From Rhodococcus sp. 14-2483-1-2 (GTDB lineage Bacteria > Actinomycetota > Actinomycetes > Mycobacteriales > Mycobacteriaceae), in NCBI RefSeq assembly GCF_002259405.1, contig NZ_NPFW01000022.1, positions 496,001-560,000 of the forward strand: a DNA stretch of 64,000 nucleotides, written 5' to 3'. Under the pieces are notes generated by a model, which saw only the letters and a list, made by a program, of their open reading frames with translations, had not been told where the DNA came from and searched no databases. This document shows positions 9,588 through 18,543 of this stretch, piece after piece. The translations under genes were made by a program, and so were the position numbers. The number at the start of each line of letters is the position of its first letter. The first letter of the stretch is position 1.

Positions 9588-10251
9588 CGGGCACGTCCAC
9601 TTCGATTTCCTCGCCCAGACGCACACCGGCGGCGAGTGGGAGCCGGTCGCCGCTCCAGAACTTTCCCGGGTCGAACCAGTTGGCTTTCTTGTTGCCCGTG
9701 AGCAGACCCATCGCGTCGTAGGTCATGGCGACCACCTCAGCGCAGTAGGCGGTTTCGAGGGCTGCTTCCTCGCGTTCGCTGCGCCGCAGTGCGGGGACTC
9801 GGCCCCGGAACCATCGACCGGCGAGCGCCGCCGTCGTCGGAAAGGCTGTTCCGTCCATGCGGGCGATGGTGCGCAGCAAGGCGTCTTCCTGCTCCTTCGT
9901 CACTGCCGGAGCGGAGCCTGCGGAACGATCCAGGTCTCCGCCCAATTGCCGCAGCCAACAACGCTGTTGGTACTTCGTGGACCACTGGGTGACGGCCGCA
10001 CGCAGGTCGTGGAGCTGCACGCCGCGCTGGAAGTTTCCGGTCCACATGTCCTGCAACGACTTTCCCAGTTCGGCGTGCCACATCAGCGGCGGCAGGTCGT
10101 CGATCACGACGGCCATTCCGACGTGATTGACAGGACTGTTGGTCAGTGCCTGGATTGCCCGATCGGAGCTCGACTGGCCGCGGAAGATCCAGATGTCGCC
10201 CGTTCTGGTGGCCTCGACTGCGGTATCGAGGCTGATTCGCGACGGATTCAT
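9577..10251 (-). CDS. Permuted papain-like (YiiX/NlpC-P60 type) hypothetical protein
   Basis: A 224-residue protein of unknown function. Its pattern fits a circularly permuted NlpC/P60 (YiiX-like) thiol hydrolase: TGDIWIFRG (18-25), the putative catalytic His43 in NSPVNHVGMAVV, and the putative nucleophile Cys170 at the start of a helix, TAYCAEVVAMTYDAMG. No signal peptide is seen, so it is probably cytoplasmic. The ATG at 10251 was chosen because upstream in-frame codons are Arg-rich and non-coding in style. It is convergent with phzF. Domain assignment is from motif pattern and should be checked by structure prediction; peptidase or acyltransferase are both possible. Confidence 0.65.
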   Translation of the reverse strand: MNPSRISLDTAVEATRTGDIWIFRGQSSSDRAIQALTNSPVNHVGMAVVIDDLPPLMWHAELGKSLQDMWTGNFQRGVQLHDLRAAVTQWSTKYQQRCWLRQLGGDLDRSAGSAPAVTKEQEDALLRTIARMDGTAFPTTAALAGRWFRGRVPALRRSEREEAALETAYCAEVVAMTYDAMGLLTGNKKANWFDPGKFWSGDRLPLAAGVRLGEEIEVDVPVTR

Positions 10252-10289
10252 GGTCCACACCCTAGATCTCGTGACGGTACGGTGGCCGG

Positions 10290-10520
10290 ATGAACGTGTG
10301 GAAGGCTCTCGGTCTCGCCGGGATGGTCGGTGTCGCGGCCACCGGGGCGTTGGTGGTTCGATCCGAGCGCAAGCGTCGTGCCTATGCGCCCGAGGAAGTC
10401 CGCGAGCAGTTGCATCGACGTTTCGCAGCCGTCTCCGACGAGCCCGTACCGGCACCTGCTCCCCCGCCCTCGCGGGGGAAGCAGCTGCTCGGCAGACTTC
10501 GGTTCAGCCGAGCGCGCTGA
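10290..10520 (+). CDS. Small single-pass membrane protein, hypothetical
   Basis: A 76-residue protein starting MNVWKALGLAGMVGVAATG. It has one hydrophobic N-terminal segment (about 4-22), then a basic stretch (RSERKRR) that would face the cytoplasm, and a Pro-rich C-terminal half. I do not recognise the family. It starts 38 bases from the divergent permuted-hydrolase gene and ends overlapping the convergent aminotransferase by 17 bases. The ribosome site is weak (GGTGGCC). Tight packing between real genes and sensible topology support coding, but it could be a chance frame. Confidence 0.6.
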   Translation: MNVWKALGLAGMVGVAATGALVVRSERKRRAYAPEEVREQLHRRFAAVSDEPVPAPAPPPSRGKQLLGRLRFSRAR

Positions 10521-11763
10521 GGATCCGCGCGGCCAGCTCTTCGATCTCGGCGTCCGTCATGACGAATGCCGGCGAGATCTGCATCGCACCCTGACCGGCC
10601 GCGCGGCCGGAGACCCCGTGTGCTCGAAGCGTTTTGACGAAGGGCAGTGCCTCGGCCGGATCGGCGAGCTGCACGGCGGCAACAGCACCGATCCCGCTGC
10701 GAATCTCCGAGACTCGTTCGTGTGCGGCCAAGGGCGCGAGGTGGGTGTGCAACGCCGCTTCGATGCGCTTGGAGTGAGAGAGCAACTCCTCGCGCTCGAT
10801 GATGTCGAGGTTTGCCATCGCCGCGGCGGCCGCGCCTGCGTGACCGCCGTAGGTGTATCCGTGCCGCCACCAGACGCCGCCCGCGAAGAAGGGCTCGGCG
10901 ATCTTCGGGGCGATGAAGACAGCACCCATCGGTACATACCCGGACGTCAGCCCCTTGGCTGTCGTCATCAGGTCGGGTTCGAGCTCGAATCGGGTGGAGG
11001 CGAACCAGCTGCCGCCGATGCGGCCGAATCCGGTGACGACCTCGTCCGCGACGAACAGCACGTCGTTGTCGCGGCAGATCTGCCGAACCTCGCGCAGGTA
11101 GCCCTCCGGCGGCAAGTAGATTCCGCCTGCTCCGATCACCGGCTCGCAGAAGAAGGCAGCCACGTTCTCTGCACCGACCTCCTCGATCAGCGCCAGCAGT
11201 GACTTCGCGTCGTCCCATGCCACTGTCCTGGCGTCGGGCATCAGCTCGCCGTAGTTCTCTTTGTTGACCGGGATACCGGCCAGCGCGGTGCCGGCGACGT
11301 GCATGCCGTGGTAGGCCTTCTGCCGGCCGACGATCATCTTCTTGGCCGGTTGTCCCATTTCGACCCAGTAGCGGCGCGCGAGCTTCGCGGCGGTGTCGAT
11401 GGAGTCCGAACCACCCGAGGTGAAGAAGATCTTGCTGCCCGGCACCGGCGCGATGGCGGCGAGACGATCGGCCAAGGCCAGCGTGGTCTCGGGAACGAAG
11501 TCGCCGAAGTTCGAGTAGTGGGCGAGCGAGCTCAGCTGTGTGGCAACGGCATCGGCGATCTCGCGGCGGCCGTGACCGACGTTGGTGAACCACAGACCGG
11601 CGGTCGCGTCGAGATACTTCGTTCCCTCGTTGTCGAAGATGTACGCGCCCTCGCCTCGCGAGACGACGAACGGGCCACTGGCGGTGACGGCGCCCATGTC
11701 GGCGAAGCCGTGCCACAGCGCGGAGGAGTGTGTGGTGGCGGCGGGATCCAGGTCGGAAGACAT
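10504..11763 (-). CDS. Class III pyridoxal-phosphate aminotransferase (omega-aminotransferase type)
   Basis: Transfers an amino group from an omega-amino acid or amine to pyruvate or another keto acid using PLP. The 419-residue protein shows FTSGGSDSIDTAAKLAR (phosphate-binding region near 114-130), Asp240 in FVADEVVTGFGR that contacts the pyridine nitrogen, and the Schiff-base Lys270 in MTTAKGLTSGYVPMGA. Substrate is not determined; beta-alanine, GABA or taurine aminotransferases are the nearest types. It is slightly shorter than the usual 440-460 residues. The stop overlaps the small membrane protein gene. The next gene upstream, coding for Pr6Pr, ends three bases before this start, so they probably form an operon. 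Confidence 0.88.
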   Translation of the reverse strand: MSSDLDPAATTHSSALWHGFADMGAVTASGPFVVSRGEGAYIFDNEGTKYLDATAGLWFTNVGHGRREIADAVATQLSSLAHYSNFGDFVPETTLALADRLAAIAPVPGSKIFFTSGGSDSIDTAAKLARRYWVEMGQPAKKMIVGRQKAYHGMHVAGTALAGIPVNKENYGELMPDARTVAWDDAKSLLALIEEVGAENVAAFFCEPVIGAGGIYLPPEGYLREVRQICRDNDVLFVADEVVTGFGRIGGSWFASTRFELEPDLMTTAKGLTSGYVPMGAVFIAPKIAEPFFAGGVWWRHGYTYGGHAGAAAAAMANLDIIEREELLSHSKRIEAALHTHLAPLAAHERVSEIRSGIGAVAAVQLADPAEALPFVKTLRAHGVSGRAAGQGAMQISPAFVMTDAEIEELAARILSALG

Positions 11764-11766
11764 GCG

Positions 11767-12441
11767 CTACACAGTAGTGGAGTCCGATTCGATCGAGTCC
11801 GATCCGTACCTCCACCGTCCTGCGAGCCGTCCGAGAGCGTTGACTGCCAGCGCCATCAGCGCGAAAGCGACGGTCAGCACGATCAGACCGATGACGAGCG
11901 CGAGGTATCCCTGCGAGCGCGGATCGAGGAACGGGTAGGGGTACCAGTCGACGACGGGTCCGCGGATCAGGGTGTAGATCCCGTAGAGCAGCGGGAAGAG
12001 CAACCATGTCAGGCTGCGTGACTCGGAGATGTGCCGCCGCGGTGGAGCGAGGATCCAGTCGAGCAGGAGAACCACGGGGATGATGCGATGCACCACGTTG
12101 TTGGTCCACGGATCCGCCACACCGACATCGATGTTCGAGAGCAACACCGCGTAGATGATCCCGGTGATCACCATGTAGAGCGTCACCGCCCCACGGAAGA
12201 GTTGCCATCCCGAAGACCGCGGATCGATCACGCCGCCGATCGTGAGCACGAGCACCGTCAGGACGTTGCTGATCACGGTGAAGTAGCTGAAGTAGTTGAC
12301 CAACGAGAACGTCGGGGTGGCAAGTCCGTCCACGACGATCGAGACGAGCGCCGCGGCGGTGAGCGCCGCGAACAGCACCCGCAGCGTCCTGATCGGTACC
12401 GGCGTACGCGGCTCGGCAGTGACATCGTGCGAGATGCTCAT
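11767..12441 (-). CDS. Pr6Pr family integral membrane protein
   Basis: A 224-residue protein with about six transmembrane segments, starting near residues 21-40 and ending at 180-205. The pattern NYFSYFTVISNVL near residue 50, HRIIPVVLLLDWILAP near 120 and WYPYPFLDP near 165 is typical of the Pr6Pr/FAR-17a/AIG1-like family. Function in bacteria is unknown. Its stop is three bases before the aminotransferase start, suggesting co-transcription. It is divergent from hrpA across only 70 bases. Confidence 0.82.
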   Translation of the reverse strand: MSISHDVTAEPRTPVPIRTLRVLFAALTAAALVSIVVDGLATPTFSLVNYFSYFTVISNVLTVLVLTIGGVIDPRSSGWQLFRGAVTLYMVITGIIYAVLLSNIDVGVADPWTNNVVHRIIPVVLLLDWILAPPRRHISESRSLTWLLFPLLYGIYTLIRGPVVDWYPYPFLDPRSQGYLALVIGLIVLTVAFALMALAVNALGRLAGRWRYGSDSIESDSTTV

Positions 12442-12511
12442 CCGGCGATCCTGGCACAGTCGCGGCCGGCATTCACGACGGTTGCGTCGATACCGATATC
12501 CTGATGTGAGT

Positions 12512-15500
12512 ATGTCTACCTCGAATCCGTCCGGTCAGCGAAAATCTCTCGCCACACGTCTGGCAGACGTCACCATCCGCGACGAGAACCGGCTGCGGCG
12601 TCGATTGGACAAGGCCCGCACCGACGACGCGTTCGCAGCCCTCGAACGCGATGTCGCCCGTGCCGAGACGGTTGTGGCCAACCGCCGGGCCGCGGTGCCG
12701 ACCCTCGAGTTTCCCGAGTCGCTTCCGGTCAGTCTCCGCAAGGACGACATCGCTGCCGCCATCGCCGAACATCAGGTCGTCATCGTCGCCGGTGAGACCG
12801 GCTCGGGTAAGACCACTCAGATTCCGAAGATCTGTCTCGCACTCGGTCGCGGAATTCGCGGGTCGATCGGTCACACCCAACCACGCAGGCTCGCAGCGCG
12901 CACGGTGGCCGAGCGCATCGCCGAGGAGGTCGGCGAGCCCCTGGGTGAATCCATCGGCTACAAGGTGAGATTCACCGATCAGTCCTCGGATTCGACGCTC
13001 GTCAAGCTGATGACCGACGGCATCCTGCTGGCGGAGATCCAGCGAGACAGACTGCTGCGCCAGTACGACACCCTGATCATCGACGAGGCCCACGAGCGCA
13101 GCCTCAACATCGATTTCATCCTCGGCTACCTCGCGCAGCTTCTCCCCCGACGTCCTGACCTGAAGATCGTCATCACCTCGGCGACGATCGATCCCGAACG
13201 GTTCGCCCAACATTTCGCGCGGGACGGCGTGCCCGCGCCGATCATCGAGGTCTCGGGCCGCACGTTCCCGGTCGAAATGCGCTATCGACCACTGACCGTC
13301 GACGCCGGGGACACGACGATCGATCTCGACCCCGTCGACGCGACCTGTCAGGCGGTCGACGAACTCATGGCCGAGGGCGACGGGGACATTCTGGTCTTCC
13401 TGTCCGGTGAACGCGAGATTCGCGACACCGCCGATGCTCTGAACGACCGCAACCTCCGCAACACCGAGATCGTTCCGCTGTACGCGAGACTCTCTGCGGC
13501 CGAACAGCATCGAGTGTTCTCACCACACTCGGGCCGACGCGTGGTGCTCTCGACGAACGTTGCGGAAACATCGCTGACGGTCCCCGGCATCCGCTACGTG
13601 GTGGACCCGGGTACGGCCCGAATCTCGCGATACTCGTTGCGCACCAAGGTTCAACGCCTCCCCATCGAGCCGATCTCACAGGCATCGGCGCGGCAGCGGG
13701 CCGGCCGCTGTGGCCGCGTCGCCGACGGCATCTGCATCCGGTTGTATTCCGAGGAGGATTTCGAGTCGCGGCCGCAGTTCACCGAGCCGGAGATTCTGCG
13801 TACCAACCTGGCGTCGGTCATCCTGCAGATGACCGCCCTCGGGCTGGGCAAGATCGACGCGTTCCCGTTCGTCGAACCGCCCGATCCGCGCAGCATCAGA
13901 GACGGCATCGGACTGCTGGAAGAACTCGGGGCGCTGAAGCCGGCCACCAGGGAGGGCACTGCAGAACTGACCCCGATCGGCCGGGAACTCTCGGCACTGC
14001 CGGTCGATCCGCGGATGGCGCGGATGCTGGTCGAGGCCAACGGCAACGGCTCTCTTCGCGACGCGTTGGTGGTCGTGGCGGCGCTGTCCATTCAGGATGT
14101 TCGGGAGCGCCCCGCCGAGCATCAGCAGGCGGCGGACGAGAAACATGCGCGTTTCGCGGTGGAGAACTCGGACTTCCTCGCGTACGTGAAGTTGTGGACC
14201 TATCTGCGAGAGCAACGGAACGAGTTGTCCTCCAACCAGTTCCGACGCATGTGCCGAACAGAGTTCCTGCACTACCTTCGTATTCGCGAGTGGCAGGATC
14301 TGCACGGCCAACTACGTCAGATCACCCGTGGACTCGGGTGGACGGTGCCCGATGCCGACTCCACCGAGACCGCCCTGCATCAGTCGCTGCTGTCCGGATT
14401 GCTCTCGCACGTCGGGCTCAGGGAGGGTGACAAGCGAGAGTTCCTCGGCGCGCGCGGTGCGCACTTCGCAATCTTCCCGGGCTCGGGTCTGTTCAAGAAG
14501 CCGCCGCGCTGGGTCATGGCCGCCGAACTGGTCGAGACCGGACGCCTGTGGGGCCGCATGGCCGCCCGCATCGAACCGGAATGGGCCGAACGACTCGCAC
14601 CCCACCTGGTCAAGCGGACCTACTCGGAACCGCATTGGTCGATCAAGCGCGAATCGGCGATGGCCTACGAACGGGTGACGCTGTACGGCATTCCCCTGGT
14701 GACGCAGCGCCCGGTGAACTACCACCGCATCGACGCAGAAGCGTCCCGAGAGCTGTTCATCAGACACGCGCTGGTGGAGGGCGAATGGAAGACCCAGCAT
14801 GCCTTCTTCCACAAGAACAGGGCGCTGCTCGACGACGTCGGCGAACTCGAGCATCGCGCTCGACGGCGCGACATCGTCGTCGACGACGACGCTCTGTTCG
14901 ACTTCTACGACGCCCGCATCGCCCCGGAGGCCGTCTCGGCACGGCACTTCGACACCTGGTGGAAGAAGGCCCGCAGACAGGACCCGCACCTACTCGACTT
15001 CACCACCGACACCGTCGTCAACTCCGACGCGGCCTCTGTCCTCACCGGTGCATATCCCGACGCATGGCGACAGGGCGAGATCCAATTCCCCCTGACCTAT
15101 CAGTTCGAGCCCGGCACTGCGGCCGACGGTGTCACCGCGCGGATTCCGATTGCCCTCCTCGCTCAGGTACAGCCGGTGGGCTTCGACTGGCTGGTTCCCG
15201 GGATGCGACTGGAGCTGGTCACGGCACTGATCAAGACACTGCCGAAAGCCTTGCGGCGCAATGTTGTTCCGGCACCGGACTTCGCCGCCGCGGCGTTGGC
15301 CGTCATGAAGCCACGCGCGGAAACCCTGATGACGGCCCTGGCACGTGAACTCTCGCGGGCTGCCCAGTGCCACATCACTGCGAAGGACTTCGATGGTGCG
15401 GCACTGCCCGAGCACCTGAAGATGACGTTCGCGGCCGTCGATCCGTCCGGAAAGGTGTTGGGCAGCAACAAAGATCTCGCTGCTCTACGCACCGGATTGT

Positions 15501-16408
15501 CCGGGGAGGTCGGTCGCCAGGTCGCGAGCGCGGTCGGTGACGCGGAGCGTGCGCCGTCCCTGGCATGGACCTCGAGCACTCTGGGGCGGTTGGAGTCGAC
15601 CGTCACCCGTGATGTGGGCGGACAGAAGGTCACCGGGTACCCGGCATTGGTGCCGGAAGGACCGGGCGTCGCGGTTCGAGTCCTGAGCACCCCCGCCCAA
15701 CAGCGAGCAGCGATGAGGTCGGGAACCAGAGCTCTGCTGCTGTCGACGGCACCGAAGGGAACCAAGGCACTGCTGGCCGGGCTGCCGACCGCCGAACGTC
15801 TTGCCCTCGGCCAGAATCCGTACGGCGGAGTCGATCCGCTCCTCGAGGAATGCCGGGTTCTCGCGGTCGAGGAGGCAATGGATGCGCACGGTGGACCGGT
15901 TCGAGATCCCGAGGCTTTCGACAAGCTCAGGGCGCTCGTCCACGCGGAGGTTCCGCAGCGCACCGCCGCGGTGCTCGCCCTGGTTCGCCCTGTGCTGACC
16001 GCTGCCCTGGCACTGTCCGCGCAACTCCAGTCCTCCTCGGGTGAGCCGGCCGACGATGTTCGGGAACAGCTCGACGGCTTGATCTTTCGCGGGTTCGTCA
16101 CCGAGTTCGGTTCTCGCAGATTGGCAGACCTACCGCGCTACCTCGCGGCTGCGACGAAGCGTTTGGCAACCCTGCCGAGCAGCGCGGGCCGTGATGCGGC
16201 GGCGATGGATGTACTCGATCGGGTGTACGCGTCGTACGGACGACTGTTGGATTCGCTTCCGGAAAGCAGAAAGAACAGTTCCGGGGTACAGGAACTGTTC
16301 TGGATGATCGAGGAGTTGCGGGTGGGATTGTTCGCCCAAGGCATTCGTACGGCGTATCCGGTCTCGGAGAAGCGCATCGAGAAGGCGATCTCGGACCAGA
16401 GTCGCTGA
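12512..16408 (+). CDS. hrpA: ATP-dependent RNA helicase HrpA
   Basis: A 1298-residue DEAH-box RNA helicase, implicated in E. coli in mRNA processing and ribosome rescue. Walker A is GETGSGKTTQIPK (near residue 93), the DEAH box is in IIDEAHERSLNIDF, motif III is TSATID and motif VI QRAGRCGRV. A helicase-associated and OB region follow, then the long C-terminal domain of bacterial HrpA (DUF3418 type). The ATG at 12512 is chosen; a GTG two codons earlier is possible. TATCCT (12497-12502) lies nine bases upstream and there is no ribosome site, so a leaderless transcript is likely. Confidence 0.94.
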   Translation: MSTSNPSGQRKSLATRLADVTIRDENRLRRRLDKARTDDAFAALERDVARAETVVANRRAAVPTLEFPESLPVSLRKDDIAAAIAEHQVVIVAGETGSGKTTQIPKICLALGRGIRGSIGHTQPRRLAARTVAERIAEEVGEPLGESIGYKVRFTDQSSDSTLVKLMTDGILLAEIQRDRLLRQYDTLIIDEAHERSLNIDFILGYLAQLLPRRPDLKIVITSATIDPERFAQHFARDGVPAPIIEVSGRTFPVEMRYRPLTVDAGDTTIDLDPVDATCQAVDELMAEGDGDILVFLSGEREIRDTADALNDRNLRNTEIVPLYARLSAAEQHRVFSPHSGRRVVLSTNVAETSLTVPGIRYVVDPGTARISRYSLRTKVQRLPIEPISQASARQRAGRCGRVADGICIRLYSEEDFESRPQFTEPEILRTNLASVILQMTALGLGKIDAFPFVEPPDPRSIRDGIGLLEELGALKPATREGTAELTPIGRELSALPVDPRMARMLVEANGNGSLRDALVVVAALSIQDVRERPAEHQQAADEKHARFAVENSDFLAYVKLWTYLREQRNELSSNQFRRMCRTEFLHYLRIREWQDLHGQLRQITRGLGWTVPDADSTETALHQSLLSGLLSHVGLREGDKREFLGARGAHFAIFPGSGLFKKPPRWVMAAELVETGRLWGRMAARIEPEWAERLAPHLVKRTYSEPHWSIKRESAMAYERVTLYGIPLVTQRPVNYHRIDAEASRELFIRHALVEGEWKTQHAFFHKNRALLDDVGELEHRARRRDIVVDDDALFDFYDARIAPEAVSARHFDTWWKKARRQDPHLLDFTTDTVVNSDAASVLTGAYPDAWRQGEIQFPLTYQFEPGTAADGVTARIPIALLAQVQPVGFDWLVPGMRLELVTALIKTLPKALRRNVVPAPDFAAAALAVMKPRAETLMTALARELSRAAQCHITAKDFDGAALPEHLKMTFAAVDPSGKVLGSNKDLAALRTGLSGEVGRQVASAVGDAERAPSLAWTSSTLGRLESTVTRDVGGQKVTGYPALVPEGPGVAVRVLSTPAQQRAAMRSGTRALLLSTAPKGTKALLAGLPTAERLALGQNPYGGVDPLLEECRVLAVEEAMDAHGGPVRDPEAFDKLRALVHAEVPQRTAAVLALVRPVLTAALALSAQLQSSSGEPADDVREQLDGLIFRGFVTEFGSRRLADLPRYLAAATKRLATLPSSAGRDAAAMDVLDRVYASYGRLLDSLPESRKNSSGVQELFWMIEELRVGLFAQGIRTAYPVSEKRIEKAISDQSR

Positions 16409-16420
16409 CGGACGGAACTG

Positions 16421-16885
16421 TCAGTCGATGTCGGCGGACTCGCGGTGCTTGCGCAGTTCGTGGATTTCTTTCTCGAAGTCCTCGGCCGAACTGAACGAGC
16501 GGTAGACCGAAGCAAAGCGCAGGTAGGCCACTTCGTCGAGATCACGGAGCGGACCGAGAATGGCCAACCCCACTTCGTTGCTGGGGATCTCCGCGGATCC
16601 CGCTGCACGGATGGCGTCCTCGACCTGCTGCGCCAGCAGGTTCAGCGCATCGTTGTCGACATCTCTGCCCTGGCAGGCGCGTCGGACTCCTTTGACGACC
16701 TTTTCGCGGCTGAACGGCTCGGTCACGCCGCTGCGCTTCACGACCGCTAACACTGCGGCCTCGACGGTGGTGAATCGACGGCCGCACTCCGGGCAGGAGC
16801 GACGACGCCGGATTGCTTGGCCCTCGTCCATCTCACGCGAGTCGACCACGCGTGAGTCGGGATGCCTGCAGAACGGGCAATGCAT
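16421..16885 (-). CDS. nrdR: Transcriptional repressor NrdR of ribonucleotide reductase genes
   Basis: Zinc-ribbon and ATP-cone repressor that senses ATP/dATP and binds NrdR boxes near nrd genes. The 154-residue protein starts [18 protein letters not shown] and has CPFC and CPEC zinc ligands, then the ATP-cone domain (about 49-139). The ATG at 16883-16885 is preceded by GGAGGA on the same strand. It is convergent with hrpA, 12 bases apart. Location next to lexA is conserved with Rv2718c-Rv2720. No ribonucleotide reductase gene is in the window. Confidence 0.95.
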   Translation of the reverse strand: MHCPFCRHPDSRVVDSREMDEGQAIRRRRSCPECGRRFTTVEAAVLAVVKRSGVTEPFSREKVVKGVRRACQGRDVDNDALNLLAQQVEDAIRAAGSAEIPSNEVGLAILGPLRDLDEVAYLRFASVYRSFSSAEDFEKEIHELRKHRESADID

Positions 16886-16985
16886 GAGGGGTCCTCCGTC
16901 GTAGCCGATGCTCCGACGACGAGCACGCACATCGGGGCAGTCTGTCGAGGATACTCAGTCCTCGCGAACCCGACGGGGCCGGTGG

Positions 16986-17396
16986 TCATCTGCCGGGCGT
17001 GTACTCGACGAGAGCTCCGTCGTGCACTTCGACCACACCGACCGGCTGCGCACCTGCATCGGGAGCAGCCGCCCGCAGGTTCGCGATGCCGATCAGGCCA
17101 CCTGCGACGACCAGGACCGCCAACACCGTCAGCACGAGCGATCGCAGCCGAACCGGCTGGCCCGCGAAGTGCGCGGAGGTCGCGTCGAACTCACGATCGG
17201 CCTCCTCGCGATCGGTGACGTCGGACCACGACGGATCGAGGACCGGAAGGCACGGTGCGCTCTGTGTACGGGGTGCCGTGACGCCGTGCATCCCGATGGG
17301 ACTCTGCAGAACGGGACGCGCCCGGCGACGACGCTCGACGACAGTGGACCGGGCACGGACACCGGCGGCGGTGGGGCGATCGGTGATGATGGTCAT
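16986..17396 (-). CDS. SOS-linked membrane protein (ChiZ/Rv2719c-like) without a LysM domain
   Basis: A 136-residue protein starting [12 protein letters not shown], with an Arg-rich cytoplasmic N-terminus, one transmembrane helix (about 86-107, [20 protein letters not shown]) and a short external tail ending [15 protein letters not shown]. Its place divergent from lexA matches M. tuberculosis Rv2719c/chiZ, a DNA-damage-induced cell-wall protein that delays division. That protein ends in a LysM-like domain; here the stop comes where LysM should begin, and none of the other frames downstream on this strand restores it. GAGGTT serves as ribosome site. An SOS box lies 35 bases upstream (17431-17446). 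Orthology is by position and topology. Confidence 0.7.
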   Translation of the reverse strand: MTIITDRPTAAGVRARSTVVERRRRARPVLQSPIGMHGVTAPRTQSAPCLPVLDPSWSDVTDREEADREFDATSAHFAGQPVRLRSLVLTVLAVLVVAGGLIGIANLRAAAPDAGAQPVGVVEVHDGALVEYTPGR

Positions 17397-17430
17397 CGGA
17401 ACCTCGACTTCGCTCGTTGGATCGATTGTT

Positions 17431-17446
17431 CGATCAGGCGTTCGAT
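17431..17446. promoter_or_regulatory. LexA binding site (SOS box) for the ChiZ-like gene
   Basis: TCGATC-AGGC-GTTCGA differs at one position from the actinobacterial SOS box TCGAAC-N4-GTTCGA. It is 35 bases upstream of the ChiZ-like start and thus well placed for repression of that gene. Confidence 0.7.
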
Positions 17447-17508
17447 GGACGCTTGTTCGAAGTTCTATCACGAGCCTCCGACAAAGTCTGCAGAAAACGC
17501 GACACGAG

Positions 17509-17524
17509 TCGAACAGATGTTTGA
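17509..17524. promoter_or_regulatory. LexA binding site (SOS box) for lexA
   Basis: TCGAAC-AGAT-GTTTGA differs at one position from TCGAAC-N4-GTTCGA. It overlaps the -35 hexamer of the lexA promoter, which fits autorepression. Confidence 0.75.
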
Positions 17525-17549
17525 TTCAACAGCTGATACACGCTAGATT
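17521..17549 (+). promoter_or_regulatory. lexA promoter
   Basis: TTGATT (17521-17526) and TAGATT (17544-17549) are spaced 17 bases apart, a good housekeeping-sigma promoter. Transcription would start near 17556, leaving a leader of about 95 bases before lexA. Confidence 0.6.
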
Positions 17550-17652
17550 CGTGTCAGAAACCACACGCCACACGAGTCGACACCATCAACTCCAGTCCGC
17601 GCAGACCTACCACGCAGACCGGATCCCAGGACACCAGCAGGAGGCCGACAGC

Positions 17653-18465
17653 ATGAAGGACGAGACCTCGACGAGGTCGACCACGCGTTCCACGACGACG
17701 GGTTCCAGGACGACCGGAGCCAAGGCCACCGCCACCAAGGCCGCGGCGGGAAAGCCGGCCGCGGAACCGACCTCCAAGGCCATGGAGGTCGGCACCGATA
17801 TCAGTGCGGGTCTGACCGAGCGGCAGCGGAAGGTACTCGAGGTCATTCGCGCGTCGGTCACCGAGCGCGGCTACCCGCCGAGCATCCGGGAGATCGGAGA
17901 CGCGGTCGGTTTGACCTCGACCTCCTCCGTTGCCCACCAGCTGCGCACCCTCGAACGCAAGGGCTTCCTCAGGCGCGACGCCAACCGTCCCCGAGCCGTC
18001 GACGTCCGCGGTCTCGACGAGGTGCAGGCCGATCAGGCTGCCGCCGCGGTCGACGGTTCGTCGGCGTCCGAGGAACAGGATCGGTTGCCGACCCCGACGT
18101 TCGTTCCGGTACTGGGCCGGATCGCCGCAGGCGGTCCCATTCTGGCCGAGGAAGCCGTCGAGGACGTGTTCCCACTCCCCCGCGAGCTGGTCGGTCAGGG
18201 TTCACTGTTTCTGCTGAAGGTGGTCGGCGAGTCGATGATCGACGCGGCCATCTGCGACGGTGACTGGGTGGTGGTTCGTCAGCAGTCCGTGGCCGACAAC
18301 GGCGACATCGTCGCTGCGATGATCGACGGCGAGGCCACCGTCAAGACGTTCAAGCGGTCCAAGGGCGAGGTGTGGCTGCTGCCGCACAACCCGCTGTTCG
18401 AGCCGATTCCGGGCAACAACGCCGCGATCCTCGGCAAGGTCGTCACCGTGATGCGCAAGCTGTAG
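17653..18465 (+). CDS. lexA: LexA repressor of the SOS response
   Basis: DNA-damage repressor that self-cleaves when RecA is activated. The 270-residue protein has a low-complexity Thr/Ala/Lys N-terminal extension (1-48), then the winged helix (about 53-117, [20 protein letters not shown] onward). The S24 protease domain follows, with cleavage bond A159-G160 in RIAAGGPI and the catalytic dyad S194 (GESMID) and K231 (ATVKTFKR). The ATG at 17653 follows AGGAGG (17638-17643). The N-terminal extension is longer than in E. coli LexA and resembles other Mycobacteriales. It carries its own SOS box and ends in a strong terminator. Confidence 0.96.
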   Translation: MKDETSTRSTTRSTTTGSRTTGAKATATKAAAGKPAAEPTSKAMEVGTDISAGLTERQRKVLEVIRASVTERGYPPSIREIGDAVGLTSTSSVAHQLRTLERKGFLRRDANRPRAVDVRGLDEVQADQAAAAVDGSSASEEQDRLPTPTFVPVLGRIAAGGPILAEEAVEDVFPLPRELVGQGSLFLLKVVGESMIDAAICDGDWVVVRQQSVADNGDIVAAMIDGEATVKTFKRSKGEVWLLPHNPLFEPIPGNNAAILGKVVTVMRKL

Positions 18466-18485
18466 GGATCGTCACCGAAGACAGA

Positions 18486-18524
18486 CGCGAAGGGCCGCAG
18501 CACAGTGTGCTGCGGCCCTTCGCG
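18486..18524. terminator. Bidirectional terminator between lexA and fadE20
   Basis: A perfect 18-base-pair stem: GCGAAGGGCCGCAGCAC (18487-18503) pairs with GTGCTGCGGCCCTTCGC (18507-18523), extended by C18486-G18524, around the three-base loop AGT. It lies between convergent genes and can serve both. Confidence 0.9.
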
Positions 18525-18543
18525 TGTTCTTCGGATCAGCGGA

